A program made the position numbers and the translations under genes. DNA of 64,000 bases from Cryoendolithus antarcticus (taxonomy: Eukaryota; Ascomycota; Dothideomycetes; Cladosporiales; Cladosporiaceae): assembly GCA_002077065.1 (NCBI GenBank), contig NAJO01000001.1, positions 62,001 through 126,000 of the forward strand, written 5' to 3'. The notes under the pieces were generated by a model, which saw nothing but the letters and a program-made list of their open reading frames with translations, had not been told where the DNA came from and did no database searches. Shown piece by piece: positions 23,720 to 35,613 of this stretch; positions within the stretch are counted from its first letter, which is position 1; every line of letters starts with the position of its first letter.

Positions 23720-26313
23720 ATGGCATTTCATAGCCGACTAATTGCGATTTGCACGTTCCTAGCCGGCAGTGTGACTGCGCAGGTCGACTACTCGCAGTAC
23801 GTCAACGTCTTGATCGGATCGGAAGGGCCTTACCCTGGCCAAGCTTTTGGCGGCGGCGACATCTTCGTAGGTCCTGTCGTCTCAACGAGGGCATAACTTC
23901 CTAACACTCCTATAGGTCGGTGGCGCGGTCCCTTTCGGCGTCGCGAAGGTGGGCATTGATACGCACGAAGACAATGTTACGCTCAGCACTCTTAATGGCG
24001 GCTACACGCCACAAGGTCGTGTCACGGCTATCAGCATGATGCATGAGAGCGGAACTGGAGGACCACCTAAGTACGGTGTCGTTGCACAAATGCCGTTGAC
24101 GACTATCGAGGCCCCTGTCAACATCCTCGACAACAGTACGTACTGGCAACGCCGCGTAGGGAACGACACTGCGCGCGTAGGCTACTTCAGGACTGAGCTT
24201 GAGAGCGGCGTGTCAGTCGAGCTATCTGGAGCGAGACACAGCGGTATTATGCAGTACACTTACCCACAAGGATCTGAGAAGCACGTTCTTGTCGATGTGT
24301 CGCATTACCTACCAGATGAGAAAGGCGGAAGTGCAGTGCAAGTCTTCCTTGGTGGCCAGATCGAGCTCCAGCCTGGCGGCAAAGTCTACACTGGCTACGG
24401 AACCTGGGGTGGTGGCTGGAACGAAGGCGCGCCTTTTACCGTCTTCTTCTGCGGCGAATTCGAAGAAGCACCGGATCAAGCGCAGACGTTTCGGGGCCGC
24501 AACACAGATCCAATGCAGCGATATCACACTTTTAGCAACGAGCCGTACCGGCAAGCCATGTACGGTAATCTCACTGAAGCCAGCGGCCCACTGAATGACC
24601 GCATCGGCGCTGTGTTCACTTGGAGCAACACCTCTAGAACTACCGTCAGGTCTCGTGTAGGCATCTCTTTCATCTCGGCGGACAAGGCCTGCGCGTTCAA
24701 GAACGCCGAGATCACATCCTGGGATGTGAAAGTCACTGCTCAAGCGGCCATCGATGAGTGGAACGCGAATGTCTTCAGTAAGATCCAAGTACCCACGGAC
24801 GCCTCCCAGAATCGCACGAATCTAGTCCTGCTGTACTCAAGCTTGTATTTCATGCACCTCATGCCCAGCGATCGAACAGGCGAGAATCCGCTCTGGCAGT
24901 CCGCCGAGCCGTCATGGGATGACTTCTACACTGCCTGGGACATCTTCCGCTGCACGACAACGCTGTACCAGATCCTACAGCCGAGCTACTATGAGAGCAT
25001 GATCCGCGCTCTCATTGACATCTGGCGCTGGGAGGGCTACATGCCTGATGGTCGCAGTGGGAATTACAATGGTCTTGTACAGGGTGGGTCAAACTCCGAC
25101 AACATCCTCGCGGATGCTTATGTCCGTGGCTTACGAGGCGAGGTGAATTGGACGGCTGGCTATCAGGCTATGCTTAAGGATGCTGAGGTGCAGCCGTACA
25201 ATACGTTCAGCTTCACGGACCCTTCGGCGAGTGTCAAAGAGGGTAGGGGTGCACTGAACGATTGGATCCCACTGGGGTATGTGTCGTCTGATCGAAGCAC
25301 CAGGGCAGTATCTAGGACTGTGGAATATGCGCTCAATGACTTTGCGCTTGCGCAGGTGGCGAAGGATCTGGCGCCGGGAGATGTGGTGAAGTATATGAAT
25401 CGGTCTGCGCAGTGGCAGAACCTGTGGGCTCATAATTTCACCTCCCTGAACTTCACTGGCGTTCTCGCGCCCAGACTAGCGAATGGGACTTTCAATTTGA
25501 CTAACTACAATCCGGCGCTCTGTGGTGGATGCGAATGGCAGGACATTTCCTACGAAGCTACACCGTTTGGTCGGTCTCTATTTCGGCTGATCCTGCGTAC
25601 TGTTTCACTGACCGAGCGCAGAATACTCCTTCACCATCCCCCATGACATGCAAACCCTCATTGACTTCATGGGCGGCGAGCAAGCCTTCGAAGAGCGACT
25701 CGACTACATCTTCCAGCCCAACACCTCGCAGCAGAACCTCGGAGCCAACGGCGCGGCCATCAACACCATCATGAACATTGGCAATGAGCCAGACTTCGCG
25801 ACGCCGTATGAGTACCACTACATCAACAAGCAGGCGAAGTCGGTGGAGCGTACGAGACAGCTAGCGAATACTTAGTGAGTCTTCATCTTGCATACTTGTC
25901 GCTGTCGGATCCCGTGAACTGACTCCCCTCTCCTTAGTTTCCACGACGCCCCCTTCGGCGTCCCTGGCAACTCCGACGCAGGCGCCCTCAATTCCTGGCT
26001 CATCTGGCAAATGCTGGGGCTCTACCCCGTCGTCACGCAAACCACAATCCTGATCGGTTCGCCCTGGTTCAGCGATATCAACATGACCGTTAACGGCAAT
26101 CGCACACTGCGGATCACTGCCACGGGGCTCGATAATGCTAATGGCTATTACGTGCAGTCGGTGAATGTTAACGGCCAGCCGTGGACGAAGAATTGGCTCG
26201 ATCATGTAGATGTGATGGTCGAGGGCGGAAGTATCGAGTTTGAGCTAGGGAGTGAGATGACGGCTTGGGCGACGGGGGAGGTGCCACCTAGTCCGGGGCA
26301 TTTGGTGCTGTAG
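23720..26313 (+). CDS. secreted GH92 alpha-1,2-mannosidase
   Basis: Calcium-dependent exo-alpha-mannosidase of glycoside hydrolase family 92, probably trimming alpha-1,2-mannose from N-glycans or mannoproteins outside the cell. A signal peptide (MAFHSRLIAICTFLAGSVTA) opens the protein. Four exons: 23720-23866, 23916-25569, 25622-25874, 25938-26313, total 809 residues, the usual size. Family motifs include NVLIGSEG near the start, VGGAVPFGVAKVG, WDDFYTAWDIFRC, YMPDGRSGNYNGLVQGGSNSD (split as read around GNYNG), NIGNEPDFATPYEY, and GNSDAGALNSWLIWQMLGLY, the usual catalytic-domain segment before YPV. The third intron (25570-25621) has a poor donor (gtcggt), but it restores the frame between YEATPF and EYSFTIPHDM and has a ctgac branch-like site. 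There are many N-x-S/T sequons. Confidence 0.9.
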
Positions 26314-26405
26314 AACATGACGCATCAGCACTTGATGCGCCTGCCTATCTCCCAATGCTGTTCTCAGATACAGCTTGTGTTTCCCACACCCTCCCACTCA
26401 AGCTC

Positions 26406-28296
26406 TCACAAAATGGTAACTCCATGCAGCATGTACCGCCGTTGCCAGTCCTCGAGCCGCCTTTCATCACCGTCATCCTTGAGCAGGCCATACTCGAGGA
26501 GGTAGCAGTCGAATGGCACATTGGCGGGCCTGTCGTTGTCGCCAGCTTTCCGCCTCTCCTCTAGATCACCCCAGAGGATCTCCAGCTTCTCTGCTAGCTT
26601 TCTGAGAACGCGAGGGTTCCGGCGCAGATCGCAGGGCTCATACTCGAAGCCTGTACCGAGAAGGTGTTGGGCTTCTTGATGGCTGACATTGACCCAAGTC
26701 GAACCGGTGTTAGACTGCGCACCGCCCGCGGCAGCTTCCAGGTGCAATGAGAAGCTCCACTCCCACTGGGTCGTTGAGGGTGGGTACTCGTGCAAGCTGT
26801 CGTCCTCGTCGGCTTCGACTGCAATTGCGAAGTCTTCAATGTCGGGAGGGAAGTACTCAATCACACGCACTCGCGTCCTGTACTTGGCGTTGACGAAAGG
26901 GAGGATGTAGGATCTGCCGTCAGGGGTCTCATTCGTATGTCGCCTGGTGCCTTCGGCGTCTAGCATCGAGGCTAAAGGTGTATTCGACTGTATATCGTTC
27001 GAACAGCGGACATGCGGATTGATGTGACCTGCATCTGGGACGACTGGACTACATTCATGTCAGTGTCGACAAAACGGTTTTAGACGCCACGACGGCTCAC
27101 TCTTCTGCTGTGTCCATTGGTTCTCCAGCAGCGGCACGCGCGGCCTGCTCCTCCGCAAGCTTTGCTTGTTGCCGCCTTTTTCTTTTCGCCCCTTTACTTA
27201 GCGGCGCTTTCGCATTTGCCAGTCTTTCCTTCTCAGCTTGCCGCTGTGCCCAGTACAGTTCCTTTCGCTCTCTGAGCTCCTTAAGCTCGGTTGTATCGTG
27301 CTTGCCCATGAACTGCACCTGAACCTTCATTGGGTACATCATATCCGGCCACATATCTCCTTCGAGCTTGTCATATCCGTCGCGAAGCTTGATCTTGACG
27401 TTCTGCAGCAGAACAAAATCACCTTCCTTGACGCGCTGGTTCACGAACGAGGCATGCGGTTCCTTCAAGTTGACTTTGAGACACCGATAGCCGAATGGTC
27501 CTGGCCACTCTCGCTTTGTACCCTCGCTGTAGCCGTACTTGTCACCATCACGTCGAGTGTCGTCGTCGTTGTCAATGTCCTCTGGTGGACGGTAGTGGAA
27601 CATGGCCTTGTTTTCCGTGTAGTCGGTGATATACAGCTCACAATCACCATACTGCCTCGGGAATTTCTTGATCACTTCCCCGCAGATATCTGCAAAACGT
27701 CGGTCTTCTAGCTCGCAGATGCGCTGAAGCTTCTTCGTGGACCTCCCTTTTTCCAGTTTACTGCGATCGTCGCCTACCTTCAGAGACACATCGTACTTCG
27801 GTCTCGGTATCACCTGTGACATGGCTGTCTTGAGCCCAATGACATACTGTTGCTCCAGACTTGACACGGAGTTGATGCTGGCTGGAGTGCCACGACATTG
27901 CATTTTCTTACCACCAGTATAAGTAATCGCGAATTCCGGCGATGGGATGGCTGGGTAGGGAAAGACAACATCGACAGTGTTGAACGTCGAGATCGCGAAG
28001 ACTTGGCCGTTGAAAGAGTTCATCTTGACACTCCTGATTAAGACGATATCGCCAGTATCATGGACCTCGGGCATGTCCAGCTCGCGAGGCCGGAAGAAAC
28101 GCACGCCTAGGCCTTTTGCGCCATATATCGAGTTCTGGAACTTGAGGTCCTGTAGGCGAATAGTGGTCTGCCATTGTCCTGCTCGATTCACTGTTGGTGG
28201 GAGAAAGTCCACGACAACGCCAATGAGGTTCAAGATGGTCCCGGGCGGTGCACTATTGGCCGTTTGGAGGTCAGTGAACCCGGTTGGAAGCGCCAT
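26406..28296 (-). CDS. POT1: Pot1 telomere single-strand binding protein
   Basis: Shelterin component that binds the G-rich telomeric overhang and guards chromosome ends. Two exons from right to left, 28296-27101 and 27048-26406, give 612 residues. The N-terminal OB-fold (Telo_bind) reads PPGTILNLIGVVVDFLPPTV, then TTIRLQDLKF and GVRFFRPRELDMPEV. NSFNGQVFAISTFNTV follows. A second OB-like region is LYITDYTENKAMFHY through RVKEGDFVLLQNVKIK. The exon junction joins AEE/D to PVVPDAGHINPHVRC. The C-terminal part (GRSYILPFVNAKYRTRVRVI) suggests the further OB/partner-binding region. The first ORF runs past the donor into a stop, so both exons are needed. It is convergent with the GH92 gene, 92 bp away. 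Confidence 0.85.
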
Positions 28297-29292
28297 GTTT
28301 CATGGCCAATGGCGAATGCAAGTCGCCCGACAGAAACGGTATACTCCACGGACGTCCGCTAGGTACTGACTGCTAAAGTATGATGTTCATCGACATAGAC
28401 AAGCCTGAGTGAAGTCGCGTCGACAGGCGTTAAGCAGCACGCGTTATGGCTTCGTTGCACAAAAGAGGATCCTCCGGCCCGAGCTGCTCCCGCAAGTCAA
28501 TCTCATTAGCTTAGCTCATGCAAGATCGTTTTCTCGAACGGCCCACGTATCTATTCGCCGCAAGATACGACGCCGATTGCGCGACCCGCTTCCCCTGCCG
28601 TACGAGTAAAGCGCAAAAGCCAGTCTGGTAAGCGAGCTTGGATAGCTGCGATCAACCTCCACCTCGTCATCACGGATAGGACGCTGTATGCCAAGGAGTT
28701 GTTCAAGGCCAGATCGCAGTCCTCTCCGCGCTCTAACGCAGAAACAGTAGATCTGCACTGATGCATCCATATACCGACGTTCGCCGCATCCACCACAGCA
28801 TAGCTAAATAGCTATCTGCCATCTCACTGGCACCTCCGACTACAACGTTCGGGGAGCTTGCATTGCCTGTCGATCATCGCAAAGTAACCTGGCTGGCGGT
28901 CCACTCCAAGCAATATTGATTCATTGCATGCCAATCAGATATGCCGCCCTGTGTTTCGATACTCCTGAGTCTCGATCCTTTCCATTTCCTTCCTCATTGC
29001 AAAAGCGCATGCTAACGTTCGGCTTGTACGCTGCCATGCTAGCCCTACACCAGCCATGATATTGCGCAAAGTTCCTAGTCCACGATCTCAGAACCTACAA
29101 CCTTGCTCGAAGTCTTCATTAGCATGCTTCGACGATACTGACCGCGATGCTCGTCATGGAATTGGCAGTGCGAGTGTAGAGTGCAGTCGCTTGTCCTGTA
29201 GGTACTTTCATCCTATTTTCAATTATTGTTCACCTTCGACAAACACTCTCTACATCGACGACCCCACTGTCAGACACCCTCACACCTACATC
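28297..29292. other. intergenic upstream of POT1 and MARVEL-like relic
   Basis: About 1 kb between divergent genes. Only short, overlapping open frames are present and no element is recognised. Confidence 0.45.
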
Positions 29293-29929
29293 ATGGGCTT
29301 TCTCACCAGCTTCCGCTCGTCACGAGCGAACAGCGCGCTGCAAAAGTTCCTCCGTGTCATCGAGTTTCTCTCGCCAGTTGTCTCACTCGGTCGTTTCGCC
29401 TCACGCGTGGCGAAGATCGTCCGTCTCGGCCAGCAAGCGACCACAACTTCTAACAAGGCAGTACTCGGCATACTAGGCGCTGCAGTTTTGTATACGCTCA
29501 TCGCCATGATCCTGCAATTTACAGTCAAGCACGGTGGTCCGAAGATACTTCGCTGGCTCATGATGCTGCTCGATGTTCTGTTCATCATCGCATTTTATCG
29601 TTGTTGCTGTCCTGACGCGACCTGGCGGGAGTTCTGGATCCTCTGGACCTTGCCGGACATCGAAGCTGGCGCCTGTCATCCCGAAGAATCTGAACTGCAA
29701 TCTGCCGTACGGGACCTTCATCTTGTCAATCTTGAGCACGTGAGTAGCTGCCCGGCTTCGAATGCTTAGTCGAGGAGTGAAGTACTGATGTTCAGCAGAT
29801 TTCTCCACCATCACAGCCGCCTTCCATGAGGTCAAAGATCATCGCCATAACAATCGATTGAAGCACGATGGAGAGATGAATGGAGAAGAAATTCGCGAAC
29901 AGCACATGCGTGGACATGAAGCACGTTGA
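29293..29929 (+). pseudogene. MARVEL-like four-helix membrane protein, frameshifted
   Basis: The start MGFLTSFRSSRANSALQKF leads into membrane helices typical of fungal MARVEL-like proteins (ILGAAVLYTLIAMILQFTV, RWLMMLLDVLFIIAF). At the run of four T at 29593-29596 the family-like frame shifts: the original frame turns to Cys/Trp-rich nonsense, while the next frame continues with IVVAVLTRPGG and NLPYGTFILSILST. An intron from 29740 to about 29798 then leads to FSTITAAFHEVKDHRHNN and a stop at 29927-29929. Reaching that frame needs a second one-base change near the TTT at 29800-29802. Both breaks are consistent with an extra T. Either the gene is decaying or the assembly has homopolymer errors. 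Function of the family is membrane organisation, poorly known. Confidence 0.5.
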
Positions 29930-30139
29930 AAAGTTTGACACAGGTATATTACATCGAGAGCGGGGCGCTGGCAGGAGTACAAGGAATATACCACGAAGGT
30001 AGGTACTTGGTAAGATTACACTTTGGTATTATACAGAATGCTTCACAAAGTCCATTTCTAGACCATAGATCCTTTGCCACAATATGACTCGCTCCATCCT
30101 TCTTCGTGTCTACAATTCCACTCTTGCGACGCAACCACT

Positions 30140-30520
30140 TCACTTCAAAAAGTCAGGCGTCAGCTTGTTTGTAAAGAACTTCTCCTTGATCCCCTGATGC
30201 TTCACCGGCACATTCGTCACCGACATCTTCCTGCGCATTACTTCCTCCTCGGTCAAGTAGTGCTCGCCCCAACTTCTCGACCGGCTGCGGCCAGACTCTG
30301 TGCCTTCAGAGGACTTGCGTCCACGGTCCCCAGGCTGTCGACGAGCGTCTGTGGGCGAGAGTGTTGATGAGGGATTGGATGTTGAGGGGTTGTGCTTGTC
30401 TATGAAGGACATGCCTGTTTTGCTTGGGTTGCATGGTGGAGGGATCAGAGGCTGGCGATCTGAAGCTTGGGGAGAGGCGTATGATGTACTGGCTGTGTGA
30501 GTGGAGTCGGTGGTAGACAT
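30140..30520 (-). CDS. small hypothetical fungal protein (126 aa)
   Basis: Open frame of 126 residues from an ATG at 30520. I do not recognise a domain. It is Ser/Thr/Pro-rich at the N-terminus (MSTTDSTHTASTSYASPQAS). A basic Arg/Ser middle follows (GRKSSEGTESGRSRSRSW), then a better-ordered charged C-terminus (YLTEEEVMRRKMSVTNVPVK) that ends KFFTNKLTPDFLK. No signal peptide or helix is visible. The C-terminal composition looks like real coding sequence, and CAAAG-rich, CT-poor flanks do not contradict it. It could be a short conserved orphan or the end of a spliced gene. Confidence 0.45.
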   Translation of the reverse strand: MSTTDSTHTASTSYASPQASDRQPLIPPPCNPSKTGMSFIDKHNPSTSNPSSTLSPTDARRQPGDRGRKSSEGTESGRSRSRSWGEHYLTEEEVMRRKMSVTNVPVKHQGIKEKFFTNKLTPDFLK

Positions 30521-31480
30521 GCTGTGGTTGTGAGACCTATGATCTGTAGACTTGATGCTCGCTGAGGTGTTGCTTTGGTTTTGGAATAGTTTCTGAAAAG
30601 GTGTGACAGGTTCTTGATATGTTTTGAACTGCTAGTTAATGTAACTCAACACGGTATGTGAGATGCGATCACGTTATATACATGCAGCGCAGAGCGGCGA
30701 GGACACCTCACCGCGCGGTCATAATCAAGCGTTGCCATCACATCGCTCTCGGCACCCGCACATTGCAGTCTTGGTTGCGATGCATCGAGGCGTTCTCAGG
30801 CTTCCAAGCTATTGCACAGGAAGCGACCGGAGCGGACTATGACTTTGCCATGGAAGCAATAGACCCACTGCCACGAGCATGATACCTCTTGGTGCTGGAC
30901 ATTAGGTGAAGTGAAAAAGTCTGGTCCGGAGCGGAGGGTTCGGCGTTGCGTAGGCCAATGTTCTGGATGCTTGGCGTGGGTGGCGAACCTCGAGGCTGTG
31001 GGAGGCTGGATGTAGAAGTCATGTTGGAGATCCCTCAAACATGGCAGGTTACATACACTCTTTCTCATCGTGCCGCACCGGCGAGTGGCGGAGGAGCAAA
31101 GATGGCGAGAGGCACTACTTAGCCGGTGAAGCGCTCGTGTCCAGGTCCATGAGGCAACGCTACGGGATGAGATTCGACATTTCTTCCATGGGGCAAGGCA
31201 GTCCTCTCGAAGCGTTAGCATTGATCTGAACGTGTCGCAAGAAGACTGCAGTGAACGGATCACGATAGCCCTTGATAGGCATACACTATGAAAAGAGCGC
31301 GGCACTTCGCTGGCTTCAGCTGCAAGCTATGCAGGACTGCAGTAGCTCAGCCTCCTGAGGCTGTAGAGCGGCCTCGCACGCGGGATTCAGATATGCCCTG
31401 CCACCATCCTGCTCCCTATCCGCCATGCATCTTATCAGAGTCCATGTTGTTGTTGAAAGTCGGCACCCCGAGTCGTCGCG
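30521..31480. other. intergenic, nothing recognisable
   Basis: About 960 bp. A minus-strand open frame of 169 codons (30796-31305) is Arg/Ser/Cys-rich and lacks any domain, and other frames overlap it. I call no gene. Confidence 0.4.
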
Positions 31481-32469
31481 ATGGCTGATGCGCTCTCCAT
31501 TGCGGCTTCGATCATCGCAGTCGTCAACGTATTCTTTCAATCCTCCAAAGTCCTGACGGGGTTTGTGCAAGATATCAAAGGCGCGCCAGAAGAACTCAAA
31601 GCCATCACCAACGACGCAGACGCATTCAGCGCTCAGGTCTTCGCATGCCAGGCCTCGCTCGCTGACACTGAAACAGCACGTTTCGTGGACCAGATGCTGT
31701 ACATCCATGGTGTGATGGCAGTCATGCACGATCAAATGCAGGTCTGCGCCGATGCATGTCAAGTGCTGTAGAAGAAGCTTAAACCGCACGCACCTTCGAC
31801 AACCGCACGGTTCAAACTAGGTGAGAAGTTTTCCTAACGGCTCCAGTGACATTCACTCATATTTTTGTTGTGTAGCTCGCGATCTGGGCTAGGTATTCAG
31901 GAAGAGAGACATCCTGGCAGCTGCACAACGCCTGGCCAATACAAAACTCTCGTTGAATGCTTTGTGCAGCTCGGCTACCCTGTAAGTTACACGTAGTCCG
32001 ATGTTGGCCTCCGTCAGTGACGCTTCTCAGTGTATTGCAGATGCGTACATACTATACCAGTCTCTGAGAGGTGCTTATACAGTACAAGTTGACCCTGGGA
32101 CAATTACAAATCCTGGCATCGACCTTGCAGTAAATCTTGGATGATTACGTGACGCAAGTATAGCTGCCGGCTCAGATTTCTGTCAGCGCCAGCTCTCATC
32201 ATCTCGCTGTCAACGCAGGAAAGACTGGTCTGGTGAAGGAGCTATTCCACCAGAATGTCAGACTCAGCGTCGATGTCGTTTCGCATAGAGGTCACACTGC
32301 GTTACAACAGGCCGTAGTGAACAAGGACCTTGCCATGGTGCGGCTTCTCCTGGATCATAGAGCTGATCATCACGCCATCAATACCAGTGGGGACACACCA
32401 GTGTGCTTCTTGTTCCGTAAACGAGCGGGACAAGAGGGTTTGAACAGTGTGATGCATATGTTGGATTAA
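31481..32469 (+). pseudogene. relic of STAND/ankyrin-type protein (N-terminal domain plus ankyrin repeats)
   Basis: The frame from 31481 (MADALSIAASIIAVVNVFFQ) resembles the N-terminal helical domain that precedes NACHT or ankyrin modules in fungal STAND-like proteins. It ends at a TAG at 31769-31771. The same frame continues as KKLKPHAPSTTARFKL to an intron-like gtgaga..gtag. After it come ARDLG, a second in-frame TAG where Trp is expected, and VFRKRDILAAAQRLANTKLS. From about 32190 ankyrin sequence is clear: HHLAVNAGKTGLVKELF, then GHTALQQAVVNKDLAMVRLL with DHRADHHAINTSGDTP, ending at a stop at 32467-32469. Both stops fit C:G to T:A changes. The gene is plainly not translatable as one product. 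Active homologues act in non-self recognition or signalling. Confidence 0.6.
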
Positions 32470-35117
32470 CATCCGGGGTGATCGAGGCTGGACCGTATGT
32501 CGGTCAGCGGGCCATGTGCTCCTCAAAGGCGTCGGTCGCAACAATTTCGGAGCCATGCTTGCGGCCGGAGGCCGCCGCACGATTAGACCCGCTCCTTGTG
32601 CGCTTGATCTTGAGGAAGCCACGGATGAGGAACTCGCCTATGCCTTGGGGCTAATTAAACACGACGGACATTCCGAATCGGGCATCGAGCCGTTCTGGCG
32701 ATACTTCACTGACCCTTACCTGGAGCCAGACACACTGAATATATCCAGAGGCTCGATTGAGGCTTGTGGATATCGTTCCCAACGTCATTGTGACCACTTC
32801 AAGTCCTTGGCGCAAGTCCATGGGGATGCGAAACCACGAGCACCCGTTGTCATGCAAAGTGACGCCACGGGTTCCGCTGCGAATGCGTCGACTGAGAAGA
32901 GGAGACTCCATACAGCGACCATGAATGCACGCAATGTCCCGGCATCCAAAAGGCAGATTGGTAAATGTTCCTCTTCGTATTGCAACCTTAATCGCAAGCG
33001 AGAACTGGCGACATGGTCTCCCTCTGGCGAACCTACGTGTCTCAATCTACTCGGTCTCAGAGAAGGACTCGAGAGACATTGTGCCGCTTCCGAATGGTCT
33101 CAGCTCTACAACGGACGATATTTCAACGGTGAGCTCGTATCATTTGTCGAGCGACCCCATTGCTCAGCGTTCTGACATCATGTGTACAATTGACAGGGAA
33201 GCTATCGCTGCGCAGCCACAGTTTCAGAAGATCCGCGAGCTCGTAATGCAAGACCAGAAGTTGGCAAATGATATTTTCCGAGTGCGAATCCGCAAGACCA
33301 AAGTCGTCCGAGGTATTCTACATACTACGTGTAAAGAACTATTGGAAGTGGCCAATCCGACGCACGGAATCCTTCTTCGAGCTCTATGCCTGTCAGAGCA
33401 TGGGACAGCGTAGCCATTATCTATCCTACTGTGTCACTATGTTGGTCTCTAAGATTGTGGTCATTCCTGTGAGCGTGGCGATCGCAATCTAGGCTCAGGA
33501 CGTGCTCTTCGGTGAGGGCGACCGCTGCTATCCTCCCACTAGCGGCCGTCGTGCATGACCCAATCATCGCACATCTTCGTAACTTCACTTCCGCCACTTC
33601 AGTCGCGATCTGTAAGGTTACCCACCAAGCATTCGGGCAACGCGAGATCGACGACATGGTCTACTGGCTCTGACTCGTCGATTCGTAGTTTACTCATCAC
33701 GTTGGCCGGCTGTCTGAGCAAGGATGGCCGAAACTGCCACGCGCCAAGCACATGGCAGCCATGCCCGTGTGCACGACCTCGGACATGAGCGAGATCGATG
33801 GACGCTTCCTAGCGTCCGAGATTCTATCGCCAATGGTCAACAGCTGTCGATGTCGGAGATGATGTCCAGAACAGATTATGGACGAAGTCGGGCAAGGCGA
33901 TGACTTTTCGACGTCTTCTAGCGGCCGAACAGGTAGGTCCAGTATCAAAGTCTCCTGACTTACTAGCAAATCTTGGGCTATGAGTGCCGCCACTATGTGG
34001 CCCAACACATAAGATTCGAGGTGCGAAGGTAGAGCCGTCATGTCCACCTGCATTCACCGCGAACGTGCCACAGCTCCGGGCTCTTACCAAGCAGACGGCT
34101 CGCACTTTGCCCATACGTGGCATAGCTCGCAGCACGTCCATCGGACACGGCGACAGATTTTGTACGTGGAGTAGCGGCCAGCATAACATCTCCAATGATC
34201 ATCTTGGCCTCAATTGCAGGCTTGACCGCGCTGCACATCGGCTGCTTCAGCGTGCATAGTATCGGGCACAGCGACAGGCCGATGGGATATCCACCGGACC
34301 TCCAGGTTGCCACGCCTGACCCAGTTCAGTTTCCTGGAACGTGACCAACATGCGGCGACGACTCTGGCTCTGGGTCGCACGCCTGTCGGATTCAGCGATA
34401 GCGTTTGTACGTCCTCTAGCTACCATGGCAGATCCTCGAGTACGGTGTCGCAACGACGCAAAGCTAGCGATATTGGCCACGGATCTGAAGACCACACGAT
34501 CGAGTGTCATCGCGCACGGAGATGTGGCAATAATTGATGTGGGCTCGGTGGGCTCTACTGTCTATAGACAATTGCGCCGACGCACAAGGCCGTTACTCTG
34601 CACACCACTAGGCATAATACTCTGCGCGCCCATCCTACATAGCGAGAACTTTTGCACCCCCGTCAGCGTCTGTCGTACGCCTAACAGTGGCAGCGAGGTT
34701 GTCTCTTGCCAATGCTTTGCCTCCATGTCGATCAAACAGACCGTCTGTCGCAGATACCGATGGTCTTTGTCTGCAGGTCGGTATATCTTAAGCACCGACC
34801 AATCGCGAGTCGCAATGATCAGTTGCGATGCACGGCGAGTACGTACATTGTTAAGTGGAGCTCTGTCACGAACCCAGCCGAGTAGCCCAACTCTAGCGAC
34901 CACTCTCTACGTTGGTAACGTGATGAACCAGCAGGACCTATTTTCGTCGCTCGTACTCGACTGGGTTGGTAACAGCCTACGCGAGGTCGACACGAGACAA
35001 TTTCCTTACCTACTAGCAGCCGCCGCGACCCTCTGCCGTGGATCGTCTGGGCTAGATAGACAAACGTGCACTAGGAAGTGATACTGATTGCGCTCATGGT
35101 TAGGCGTTACAACAGTC
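32470..35117 (+). other. gene graveyard, probable continuation of ankyrin relic
   Basis: About 2.65 kb with no intact gene. The longest plus-strand frames (32516-33175 and 34341-35081) carry no clear domain. Isolated phrases look like ankyrin remnants: AFVRPLATMAD near 34404, YVGNVMNQQ and WVGNSLREVD near 34910-34985, PYLLAAAATLCRG near 35000. Frame changes between these phrases and frequent stops indicate decay. Apart from the ankyrin-like fragments I see nothing in it. Confidence 0.4.
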
Positions 35118-35613
35118 CTGGTACGCTCAGTGGTGACCGCGAGCTATTACTTGCGCATTTGGAATCACGGCCGACCACATGCCAGCCACGCAGGAATATG
35201 CCACTGAACAGGCGCGGAGGAGGCGGCATGCATTGGTACGCCCAGTAGTAGCCCTGAGCTACCACATCACATGCAGCAAGACATGGGCATCGCAGGGAGC
35301 CACGTGGTAAGGCTGCACTGGAACTGGCCAGCGCAAAAGGTACGATGCTTTGTACGCCCACTGGTAGCCGTGAGCTACCATCTCCTGCGAGAGGAAGCCT
35401 GGTCAGCATTGTACGCGGCTAGCCACCCAGTACATGAATGCTTCCATGTTACACGCTACACGACGAAGCTGGTCATCCCAAATGCCGGAGACTTTGAACG
35501 CCCGTTGGCGGCCGCGAGCTACCGTTTGCAGCGGTTCACCCAGTGGTCAACCCACAGCGCAGTCAACTTGCACCAGACGCATGTGCGATGTAGGCTGATC
35601 ATGCTGTACTCGC
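35118..35613 (+). repeat. degenerate ankyrin-type repeat array
   Basis: Four copies of a similar block begin at 35118, 35233, 35349 and 35493 (spacings 115, 116 and 144 bases). Each starts with a version of GTACGCCCASTGGTAGCC followed by GAGCTACCA. Translated in the matching frame, they give VRSVVTASYYL, VRPVVALSYHI, VRPLVAVSYHL and ERPLAAASYRL, close to the TPLxAAS core of fungal ankyrin repeats. Between copies three and four is ALYAASHPVHE, another ankyrin-like core. Spacings that are not multiples of three show indel decay. Confidence 0.5.

Noticed and set aside
27238..27711. 157-codon plus-strand frame
   Set aside because: It is a shadow of the POT1 coding exon on the other strand.
12197..28296. 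Functional telomere cluster of ELG1 and POT1
   Set aside because: They are about 10 kb apart with four unrelated genes between; both being telomere-relevant is probably coincidence.
30796..31305. 169-codon minus-strand frame
   Set aside because: There is no recognisable domain or splice context, and composition suggests chance.
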